A program made the translations under genes and the position numbers. Below are positions 7,501 to 14,036 of a stretch of 16,203 bases of DNA, piece after piece. The notes beneath the pieces were generated by a model that ran no database searches, was not told where the DNA came from, and saw nothing but the letters and a program-made list of their open reading frames with translations. The first letter of the stretch is position 1, and every line of letters starts with the position of its first letter. Location: assembly GCA_043758775.1 (NCBI GenBank), contig JAYVMU010000001.1:1-16203 (forward strand), in the 5' to 3' direction. The stretch is from JACMMS01 sp043758775. GTDB lineage: Bacteria > Pseudomonadota > Gammaproteobacteria > Burkholderiales > Methylophilaceae.

Positions 7501-9969
7501 AATCAACAATATATTAGATGTGTCGCTTATGCTGGTCACACTGGGACTTTTCTTGAAGATTTACAAATCGACAAGCTTGAATTAAATCTCAATATTCCTG
7601 CAGCAGAAGCCATTAGAAAAAATAATCGGGTTATTTGTAATGATATTGTCCATGATAGCTATGCAGCATCATGGTCTGAGCATGCATTCAAAAATGACTA
7701 CAAAAGCATGATTGCTCTACCTTTACGTTGTAATGGCAGAGTTGTAGGTAATTTCAGCTTATTTTCTGCCGAAGTTAATACTTTTAATATCAAAGAAATT
7801 GAAATGCTAGATGAATTAGCGGGCGATATTTCATTTGCATTAGAAGTGAGCGAAGTAGAAAAGTCACGTGAAAAAGCTCTGCAAGCATTAAAAGAAAGTG
7901 AAGCGTTGTTCCACACTTTAGCTAGTAGCTCTCCAGTAGGTATTTTTAGGACTGATAAGCACGGTGATTGTATCTACATTAACGAAAGTTATCAAAAAAT
8001 AACTGGGATTAATCAACAGTATGTGGGAAAGGGTGACGTATGGATGACCTTGCATGAAAAAGACAAAGCTAATGTTGAAACTGCACTTACACATGCGCAT
8101 AAAGAACAAACCACTTTTAATATGGAATTCCGTTTTCAGCAGACTAAAACAGAAGCAGCAAATGATTCTGTTATATGGGTAAAAGGGTTAGCTGAGCCAG
8201 AGTTTAATACTAAAGGTCATTTTCTTGGTTTAATTGGCACTCTAACCGACATTAGTGAACTCAAGGCTAGCCAAGAATCTATGCGCCTATCCGCCGCGGT
8301 ATCTGATAACTCTAGAGAAGTAGTACTCGTAACGGATGCAGACGTAAATATAGTCATGGTTAATACAGCTTTTACCTTAATTGAAGGCTACACAAAAGAA
8401 GAAGTTATAGGCCGAAACCCCAGCTTGTTGAAATCAGGGCGACATGATAAAGAATACTTCTTTAACATGTTTGAATCATTGAATAAAACTGGCTACTTTC
8501 AAGGTGAGATTTGGAATCGTAGAAAGAATGGTGAAGTACATCCAGGTATTTTAAGTATTAGTAAACTCATTGATGAAACAGGTGAAGTTACTAATTACGT
8601 GAGTACTTTTACAGATATCTCCAATATTAAAGCCACCGAAGAGCAACTGGAATTTCTGGCTAATCACGATGCCTTAACCAGCCTGCCCAACCGCATGATG
8701 TTGTTAGCACGCCTAAGTCACGCAATTGAATTTGCCAAACGTAATCATCGTCAAATCGCCTTATTAATGCTGGATTTAGATGGCTTTAAAAACATTAATG
8801 ACAGTTACGGTCATTTAGCCGGCGATGAAATTTTACAACAATTAGCAGCTCGTTTAACTTCAAGGCTGCGCAGTATCGATACCGTCGCGCGTTTGGGGGG
8901 TGATGAATTCATCGTCATGCTTGAGGATATTGCCCAATCTGAATATGCAGCACGTGTCGCACAAGACTTGATTGATACAATAGATGTGCCATGGAAATTA
9001 TCGAATGGTGCAGAGGTGCATGTCAGTACCAGCATTGGCATTAGTATTTACCCTGCTCACGGAAGTGAAAGTTTAGATCTGTTACGTCATGCAGATGCCG
9101 CACTTTATCAAGCCAAAGCAGCAGGTCGCAGATGCGCTCGCTATTTCTCCGAGAGCTTAACTCAAACCGCACGTAACCGCTTTAGAATTGAGGCTAAACT
9201 AAGAACAGCGATTAATAACAATCTGCTCTATTTATGCTACCAGCCTAAGCTAGATGTTAAAAGCGGTGCAGTAATAGGCGTAGAAGCCTTAGTTAGATGG
9301 CAGGACGAAGATGAAGGCCTCATTATGCCAAATGACTTTATCAGCATTGCAGAAGAAACAGGCTTAATTAATAAGCTTGGCGAATGGGTCTTCAAAGAAG
9401 CCTGCTTGCAAGGCAAGCGTTGGCTAGATGCTGGTTTAAAACCACTATCGATTGCAGTCAATCTTTCAGGGAATCAGTTACATCATAGCGATATAGTCAC
9501 AATACTTACCAATATTATTGAAAAAACGGGATTTCCTGCACACCACTTAGAGTTAGAACTAACTGAAAGCGTATTAATGCATCGTGAAACAGAGATTGTC
9601 GATAAGCTAAATGCCATCCGTGATTTAGGCATCAGCTTAGCAATCGACGATTTTGGCACTGGCTATTCATCTTTGGCTTATTTAAAGCGTTTCCCATTAG
9701 ACGTACTAAAAGTTGATAGAAGTTTTGTAGCAGACATAGAACATGATGCGGATGACCGCGCAATTACCTCGACTATTATTGGTATTGCAAAAACACTCGA
9801 GCTACTAGTAGTTGCAGAAGGTGTAGAAACCGAGGCACAACTAGCATTCTTAAAAGCACAGGGTTGTAACATGTACCAAGGCTATCTGGCAAGCCCAGCG
9901 CTGCCTGCCGATGAGTTTGCAATATACTACAAAAGATCATTGGCGATACAAGAACTCTCGAAAGAATAA
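4579..9969 (+). CDS. Multi-PAS/GAF membrane sensor with GGDEF and EAL domains (c-di-GMP synthase/phosphodiesterase)
   Basis: Predicted inner-membrane bifunctional c-di-GMP enzyme of 1796 residues. Membrane segments fall near 14-30, 48-69, 93-116 and 372-394; residues 117-371 form an extracytoplasmic, probably Cache-like, sensor region (ERWLEFRQGDAK near 140). Cytoplasmic units in order are PAS at about 412-532, 544-660, 672-792 and 804-916, GAF at about 940-1092, PAS at about 1108-1230 and 1238-1352, GGDEF at about 1358-1520 and EAL at about 1537-1785. The cyclase motif RLGGDEF (1438-1444) is intact, with inhibitory-site RSID (1431-1434) five residues before GGDEF. EAL residues are intact: EALVR (1569-1573), N1628, ELTES (1660-1664), DDFGTG (1690-1695), K1711, AEGVE (E1747) and QGY (Q1767). 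Both activities are therefore plausible. The start is taken as TTG 4579. It lacks a Shine-Dalgarno, and the next ATG (4645) would cut into the first membrane segment. The signal sensed is unknown. Confidence 0.93.
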   Translation: MKNSLIQTIKSRSSVVLTLLYLMVGLTLISPNIRDFNLSDSTVSRQQLVYILINLGFILIGTFLFYILLNNWQKILPFKVKNTLTTTKSNSLYFILAFLSLSLIVPVINFGILSLYKPKMERYTYDNLQVIAKIKAIQLERWLEFRQGDAKIIATDQNFAKLVLNFQAHQNDQIKQLITKRFDSLIKIYDFEGASLFDAKGNELIQVGSYHIDPEIKTKLIVKANHSGKVENSDFYQSNDETRLDIIAPIHITQGNQQNIAFVIINSGPGSHVLPRLLAWPTSSISAEALLVKRAENNEELITFDRASQHISSYQKHPIRQDSPYQFSGGLLKGIDYRGNRIFASSQVVTNSAWELTTQIDQAEALKPIQTFLLWISVIALVAVGLVTLTLLMLLRQQQKSHELEIHYKNSERDRLLKRFYGLPFLGMAIIDPLSKHWVQVNNQFCEFLGYSKNELLSMTWLEVSHPDELAIETAYYDDLVRGDINFVQYEKRYLHKSGKIVIGRIELNCHRDESGKLEMLLVTVEDITERKQSEFALKASEERLSLVFKGTNDGWWDLDLVNNIAYHSPRWWEMLGYEENQNAVDPQLWKNLTHPDDVAPTLNYIRGILASDLNSYEVELRLQHKSGHYVPILTRALITRNAEESPTRISGANMDLTQLKKAEESLRQQEEFKRIMLENQSDGVIACDVDMNLVLFNQTAREWHGCDAAHIPASDWNQYYSLHDSNGNKLLNENEIPLVRAFNGERVVEAEMSIKAKDQETRFVSVNATPFYDGAGKKIGAVAIMRDISVSRRFTQALKTSETLYKKMFDVNPHPMWVFDINTLYFLAVNDAAISHYGWSRTEFLGMKISDISLKTQVKKLELHVEEMVKHDIQQSGEWQHLKKDGTLIDVEINSHTMNFSERAARLVLAYDITERKQNEQQVHVLNRLLTMLTNINQTIVRRLSPSIMFNEACTIAVRDGKFRMAWIGLISENQQYIRCVAYAGHTGTFLEDLQIDKLELNLNIPAAEAIRKNNRVICNDIVHDSYAASWSEHAFKNDYKSMIALPLRCNGRVVGNFSLFSAEVNTFNIKEIEMLDELAGDISFALEVSEVEKSREKALQALKESEALFHTLASSSPVGIFRTDKHGDCIYINESYQKITGINQQYVGKGDVWMTLHEKDKANVETALTHAHKEQTTFNMEFRFQQTKTEAANDSVIWVKGLAEPEFNTKGHFLGLIGTLTDISELKASQESMRLSAAVSDNSREVVLVTDADVNIVMVNTAFTLIEGYTKEEVIGRNPSLLKSGRHDKEYFFNMFESLNKTGYFQGEIWNRRKNGEVHPGILSISKLIDETGEVTNYVSTFTDISNIKATEEQLEFLANHDALTSLPNRMMLLARLSHAIEFAKRNHRQIALLMLDLDGFKNINDSYGHLAGDEILQQLAARLTSRLRSIDTVARLGGDEFIVMLEDIAQSEYAARVAQDLIDTIDVPWKLSNGAEVHVSTSIGISIYPAHGSESLDLLRHADAALYQAKAAGRRCARYFSESLTQTARNRFRIEAKLRTAINNNLLYLCYQPKLDVKSGAVIGVEALVRWQDEDEGLIMPNDFISIAEETGLINKLGEWVFKEACLQGKRWLDAGLKPLSIAVNLSGNQLHHSDIVTILTNIIEKTGFPAHHLELELTESVLMHRETEIVDKLNAIRDLGISLAIDDFGTGYSSLAYLKRFPLDVLKVDRSFVADIEHDADDRAITSTIIGIAKTLELLVVAEGVETEAQLAFLKAQGCNMYQGYLASPALPADEFAIYYKRSLAIQELSKE

Positions 9970-9990
9970 AGTCTATCTACAAGTCACAAT

Positions 9991-10017
9991 AAAAAACCCA
10001 GCAATGCTGGGTTTTTT
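9991..10017. terminator. Bidirectional intrinsic terminator between the sensor gene and typA
   Basis: Perfect inverted repeat: six A, CCCAGC, loop AAT, GCTGGG, six T. The GC core with a T-run on either strand serves both convergent genes, whose stops lie about 20 bp away on each side. Confidence 0.93.
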
Positions 10018-10039
10018 ATTGGCGATTGATTCAGCTCAA

Positions 10040-11848
10040 TTATTCTTTAATAGCGCGTTTACGCTCATGCTCTAACAAATAGCGTTTACGGATACGAATT
10101 GTCTTAGGCGTAATTTCTACCAACTCATCATCATCAATAAACTCTACAGCTGACTCTAATGTTAACTGCACAGCAGTAATCAAGCGCACCGCTTCATCAG
10201 TACCTGATGAACGCACATTGGTGAGTTGTTTACCTTTAATAGGATTCACAATCAAATCGTTATCGCGACTGTGAATACCAATCACCATACCCTCATATAA
10301 CTTGTCACCTGGCACAGAGAACATACGGCCACGGTCTTGCAATTTCCAAAGCGCATAAGCTACGGCTTCGCCATGTTCAGCTGAAATCAGCACACCGTTG
10401 CGACGGCCTGGCATATCGGCCTTTACGGGTGCATATTCATCAAAAATATGTGCCATTAAACCAGTGCCGCGTGTCATGGTTAAAAACTCAGACTGAAAAC
10501 CAATTAAACCACGTGCTGGAATTTTATACTCTAAACGTGTACGGCCATTGCCGTCAGATTCCATATTCTGCAACTCACCACGGCGACGGCCTAATTCTTC
10601 CATCACTACGCCTTGGTTATCATCTTCCAAGTCCACCGTTAACACTTCATACGGTTCACATTTATGGCCATTGATTTCACGATAAACCACACGTGGCTTA
10701 CCAACCGCCAACTCAAAGCCTTCACGACGCATATTTTCCAGCAAAATAGTCAAATGTAATTCGCCACGACCAGAAACACGGAATATATCGGTATCTTCAG
10801 TGTCATCTACACGTAACGCAACATTGACTAGAAGTTCTTTAGTTAAACGGTCACGGATTTGACGTGATGTCACAAACTTACCCTCCGTACCTGCCAGTGG
10901 TGATGAATTCACCATAAAGTCCATCGTCAGTGTTGGCTCATCTACGCCCATCACTGGCAAACCAACTGGATTTTCTCGGTCAGCAATGGTGAAACCAATA
11001 CCGATTTCATCGATACCAGAAATAATAACAATATCACCAGCTTCAGCTTCTTCAACTGGCACGCGCTCTAAACCAACAAAACCTAATACTTGGTTGATTT
11101 TACCTTGACCAACTTGTTTATCGCCGTTCATCACAGCAACCGCTTGACCTGATTTAATACGACCATTTACCACACGGCCAACGCCTAAACGGCCAGTGTA
11201 GGTTGAATAATCAAGTGCAGAAATTTGCATTTGTAACGGCGCATCACTGCTGCCAGCTGGTGGTGCAACATGGCTTAAAATAGTTTCAAACAACGGACGC
11301 ATATTGTCAGATTTATCTTTCATATCTAACATTGCAAAACCATTGAGTGCAGACGCGTAAACTACTGGAAAATCTAATTGCTCATCAGTTGCGCCTAAAT
11401 TAGCGAACAAATCAAAGGTGTGGTTAATCACCCAATCAGTCCGCGCACCTGGACGGTCCACTTTGTTAATCACTACAATGGGTTTTAAACCAAGTGCCAA
11501 GGCTTTTTTCGTTACAAAACGTGTTTGCGGCATTGGGCCTTCTACGGCATCGACTAACAGCACCACGCCATCTACCATACCTAATACACGCTCTACTTCA
11601 CCACCGAAGTCGGCATGGCCTGGAGTATCTACAATATTGATTTTGGTACCTTCATATATAACTGAAGTGTTTTTAGCTAAAATTGTAATACCACGTTCTT
11701 TTTCAATATCGTTAGAGTCCATCACGCGCTCAGTCACAGCCTGGTATGCAGCAAAAGTACCAGATTGTTGTAGAAGTTTATCTACCATAGTGGTCTTACC
11801 ATGGTCAACGTGGGCGATAATTGCGATGTTACGAAGATTGCGAGACAT
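10040..11848 (-). CDS. typA: Ribosome-associated translational GTPase TypA/BipA
   Basis: Ribosome-binding GTPase of the EF-G/LepA superfamily, important for ribosome assembly and growth at low temperature or under stress. From the chosen start the product is 602 residues (E. coli 607). G-motifs are complete: P-loop AHVDHGKT (12-19), switch I ending ERGITI (51-56), DTPGH (74-78) and NKVD (128-131). They are followed by the domain II beta-barrel, EF-G-like III and V domains, and the TypA-specific C-terminal region ending near PKTIRIRKRYLLEHERKR. The frame opens at ATG 11878 (612 residues), with further ATGs at 11860 and 11848. I chose 11848 because SRNLRNIAIIAHVDHGKTT then matches the usual family N-terminus. 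None of the three has a convincing Shine-Dalgarno, so the start is unsettled. It is divergent from the helicase operon. Confidence 0.95.
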   Translation of the reverse strand: MSRNLRNIAIIAHVDHGKTTMVDKLLQQSGTFAAYQAVTERVMDSNDIEKERGITILAKNTSVIYEGTKINIVDTPGHADFGGEVERVLGMVDGVVLLVDAVEGPMPQTRFVTKKALALGLKPIVVINKVDRPGARTDWVINHTFDLFANLGATDEQLDFPVVYASALNGFAMLDMKDKSDNMRPLFETILSHVAPPAGSSDAPLQMQISALDYSTYTGRLGVGRVVNGRIKSGQAVAVMNGDKQVGQGKINQVLGFVGLERVPVEEAEAGDIVIISGIDEIGIGFTIADRENPVGLPVMGVDEPTLTMDFMVNSSPLAGTEGKFVTSRQIRDRLTKELLVNVALRVDDTEDTDIFRVSGRGELHLTILLENMRREGFELAVGKPRVVYREINGHKCEPYEVLTVDLEDDNQGVVMEELGRRRGELQNMESDGNGRTRLEYKIPARGLIGFQSEFLTMTRGTGLMAHIFDEYAPVKADMPGRRNGVLISAEHGEAVAYALWKLQDRGRMFSVPGDKLYEGMVIGIHSRDNDLIVNPIKGKQLTNVRSSGTDEAVRLITAVQLTLESAVEFIDDDELVEITPKTIRIRKRYLLEHERKRAIKE

Positions 11849-11918
11849 ACTATTAGACATATTGCGCTGCCAATTCATTGAAAGGCGGCGATTTTAACAC
11901 AATAAGCATGTATTTAAA

Positions 11919-11946
11919 TTGACAATTTTAATTAAATGGCTATACT
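11919..11946 (+). promoter_or_regulatory. Consensus-like sigma70 promoter of the DEAD-box helicase operon
   Basis: A perfect -35 TTGACA (11919-11924), 16-bp spacer and -10 TATACT (11941-11946, five of six matches). The predicted transcription start is near 11953, about 290 nt before the helicase start codon. This is the best promoter match I noticed in the window. Confidence 0.75.
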
Positions 11947-11952
11947 GCGCAC

Positions 11953-12242
11953 TTCGTTAGGTTTATTGAATTAGAAAAAACCTTTCGACTCATCGCCCTG
12001 ACCTTTCGGTAACTCGTGAATTTTTGAAGTTACTTATCTATTTATCGGTTAGTGGCTATGCCCGTGCGCCGGTAAAGAAGTTTTACAAAACACTTTTGTC
12101 TTCTGCGTTTATATTGTTTGTTGCTTGCAACTTTTGAACAAATTTTATTTAGATTGCCTAAATAATTTATTCAGAACTACTAACTTCAACATATATCCAT
12201 ATTGCTTGCGCCCTTTTGATTTTTTACTATTAGGGAATTATC
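11953..12242 (+). promoter_or_regulatory. Long structured 5' leader of the helicase mRNA (candidate cis-regulatory RNA)
   Basis: The inferred leader can form several hairpins. AGGTTT (11959-11964) pairs with AAACCT (11978-11983). GTAACT (12009-12014) pairs with AGTTAC (12028-12033). AGAAG+ACAAAA (12076-12080, 12085-12090) pairs with TTTTGT+CTTCT (12094-12104), leaving a 4-nt bulge. GTTG/CAAC lies at 12120-12131. TTATTTAG (12145-12152) pairs with CTAAATAA (12158-12165). Long leaders that control translation at low temperature, or through autoregulation, are known for cold-shock and DEAD-box helicase mRNAs such as cspA and deaD in E. coli. I recognise no named riboswitch class. Function here is inference. 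Confidence 0.45.
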
Positions 12243-12245
12243 TTG
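12232..12245 (+). promoter_or_regulatory. Shine-Dalgarno that fixes a TTG start
   Basis: AGGGA (12232-12236) sits 6 nt before TTG 12243. The encoded MSFESLNLHP is the normal N-terminus for this helicase type, so the non-ATG start is well supported. Confidence 0.8.
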
Positions 12246-14012
12246 TCATTTGAATCATTAAATTTACATCCATCTATCTTACGTGCTATCGAAGAAGCTG
12301 GTTACACCACACCTACGCCTATCCAAGCCCAAGCTATTCCAGAAGTATTAGCTGGTCACGATATTATGGCCTCTGCCCAAACCGGCACTGGCAAAACGGC
12401 GGCATTTACCCTGCCTGCACTTAACCTATTAGCTACACCACATGCTTCAAACAGCCGTGGCCCACGCATTTTAGTATTAACTCCAACACGCGAATTAGCT
12501 GCACAAGTGAATGACTCTGCACGTAAATACGGCAAGCACATCCGTGCCCGTACCGTGAGTATCGTGGGCGGTATGCCATATCCGCTGCAAAACAAACTAT
12601 TATCACAACCACTCGATATTTTAGTGGCAACACCAGGTCGTTTTATTGATCACCTTGAGCGTGGTCGTATTGACGTATCTCGTTTACAAATGCTGATTTT
12701 GGACGAAGCGGATCGTATGCTGGACATGGGCTTTATGCCGGATGTTGAGCGTATTTGTAACGCCTTACCCATTGAGCGTCAAACCTTGTTATTCTCAGCA
12801 ACATTAGATGGCAACATTGGTCGTATTGCACGCGATATTTTACGTAATCCAAAAACCATTCAGATTGCTGCACAAAAAGAAAAACATGCCAATATCGAAC
12901 AACGTTTGCACTATGTTGACGACATGACGCACAAAAACAAACTATTAGAACATCTATTGATTGCACCAGATGTAAATCAAGCCATTATTTTCACTTCTAC
13001 TAAACGTCATGCCGATTTATTAGCCGAAGACTTATACGCAGCTGGCCATAAAACTGCAGCACTTCATGGCGATATGACACAAGGCGCACGTAACCGCACA
13101 TTGACCAAATTACGCCATGGTGATGTAAAAGTGTTGGTAGCTACTGACGTTGCCGCACGTGGTATTGACGTGCAAGGCATTAGCCATGTAATTAACTATG
13201 ATTTACCTAAATTTGCTGAAGATTATGTGCACCGTATTGGTCGTACTGGTCGTGCTGGCAAAACTGGTATTGCGGTTTCATTTGCGTCTAATATGGATCG
13301 TCATATTCTACGTAAAATTGAACAATTCACAGGCCAACGTATGGAGCCAGCAGTCATAGAAGGCTTCGAACCTAAACGCGCAATGCCAAGTGGCGATGCT
13401 CCATCTGGTCGTCGTGGCAATGGTAACTCACGTACTGGACATAAGCCAGGTGGTAGCGGTGGTTATGCACCACGCACATCTGCTGGTCGCAGTGATGCAC
13501 CACGCGGTGGTCGTGATGGTGAGCGTGGCGGTTATGCTGCTCGTTCTGACCGCCCTAGCGAAGGTCGTAGTAACGACAGCCGTTCATTCGGTCGCGATGG
13601 TTCTGGTCGTACTGATAGCCCACGTTCTAACGAAAACCGTGGCTCAGAAGGCCGTACTTTTGGTGACAGAGCGGCGGCGGGTCGTCCAGCAAGTTCAGGT
13701 TTTGGTGCTCGTGATAACGCTCCTCGTGAAAACTATGGCAATCGCGAAGGTGGTAATCGTGGTGAGCCTAATGGCAATACACGTAACTATGCAGGTCGCG
13801 ATAGCGCTCCGCGCAGTACTGACACACGTAACCAACCTGGCCGTAGCTTTGGCTCAAATAGCGGTGGACGTTCTGAAGGTGCTCGCAATGAATCACGTCC
13901 TGCACGTTCTGAGCCAAGTGGCAACAGCGCGCGTTACGCAAATCGTGATGCAAGCACAACTGGCGCCAGAAATGGCGATAGTGCACCTAAACGCACTCGT
14001 AGCTTTGTTTAA
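12243..14012 (+). CDS. DEAD-box RNA helicase with long Arg/Gly-rich disordered tail (RhlE-like)
   Basis: ATP-dependent RNA helicase of 589 residues. The two-RecA core (1-365) is complete: Q motif GYTTPTPIQAQAIP (20-33), motif I AQTGTGKT (45-52), PTRELA (81-86), TPGR (130-133), DEAD (154-157), SAT (185-187), IIFTSTK (248-254), ATDVAARGID (300-309) and HRIGRTGRAG (330-339). From about 380 to the end the protein is low complexity, rich in R, G, S, N and D. It has an RGG pair near 415-425 and scattered FG dipeptides, and it probably drives RNA binding and condensate or ribosome association. This tail makes it longer than E. coli RhlE (about 450). The start is TTG with a Shine-Dalgarno. A likely role is rRNA maturation or mRNA unwinding, perhaps in the cold, as suggested by the long leader. 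A second helicase gene follows by 24 bp, so the two are probably cotranscribed. Confidence 0.93.
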   Translation: MSFESLNLHPSILRAIEEAGYTTPTPIQAQAIPEVLAGHDIMASAQTGTGKTAAFTLPALNLLATPHASNSRGPRILVLTPTRELAAQVNDSARKYGKHIRARTVSIVGGMPYPLQNKLLSQPLDILVATPGRFIDHLERGRIDVSRLQMLILDEADRMLDMGFMPDVERICNALPIERQTLLFSATLDGNIGRIARDILRNPKTIQIAAQKEKHANIEQRLHYVDDMTHKNKLLEHLLIAPDVNQAIIFTSTKRHADLLAEDLYAAGHKTAALHGDMTQGARNRTLTKLRHGDVKVLVATDVAARGIDVQGISHVINYDLPKFAEDYVHRIGRTGRAGKTGIAVSFASNMDRHILRKIEQFTGQRMEPAVIEGFEPKRAMPSGDAPSGRRGNGNSRTGHKPGGSGGYAPRTSAGRSDAPRGGRDGERGGYAARSDRPSEGRSNDSRSFGRDGSGRTDSPRSNENRGSEGRTFGDRAAAGRPASSGFGARDNAPRENYGNREGGNRGEPNGNTRNYAGRDSAPRSTDTRNQPGRSFGSNSGGRSEGARNESRPARSEPSGNSARYANRDASTTGARNGDSAPKRTRSFV

Positions 14013-14036
14013 GTTAAATATAAGAGCTCGACCTTA

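Larger units (their letters stand above)
11849..12242. other. Divergent intergenic region and long helicase leader
   Basis: This is the only gene-free stretch above 300 bp (364-394 bp depending on the typA start). On the plus strand it holds a strong-looking promoter and an inferred leader of about 290 nt containing several potential hairpins. A minus-strand promoter for typA must also lie here. TAAAAT (complement of 11890-11895) is a possible -10, but no good -35 pairs with it. No convincing ORF or tRNA is present, and the ORFs that cross the region are antisense extensions of typA. Confidence 0.7.

Noticed and set aside
11418..11897. 159-codon plus-strand frame opposite the typA start
   Set aside because: It is antisense to the conserved GTPase domain of TypA and shows no domain. 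This is a shadow frame.
11947..12069. Long-range pairing GCGCAC (11947-11952) with GTGCGC (12064-12069) as a leader-closing stem
   Set aside because: The first arm lies just upstream of the predicted transcript start, so it would not be in the RNA unless the start site is a few bases earlier.
12058..12075. Five-codon leader ORF (MPVRR) in the helicase leader
   Set aside because: Too short, with no good ribosome site and no attenuator next to it; expected by chance.
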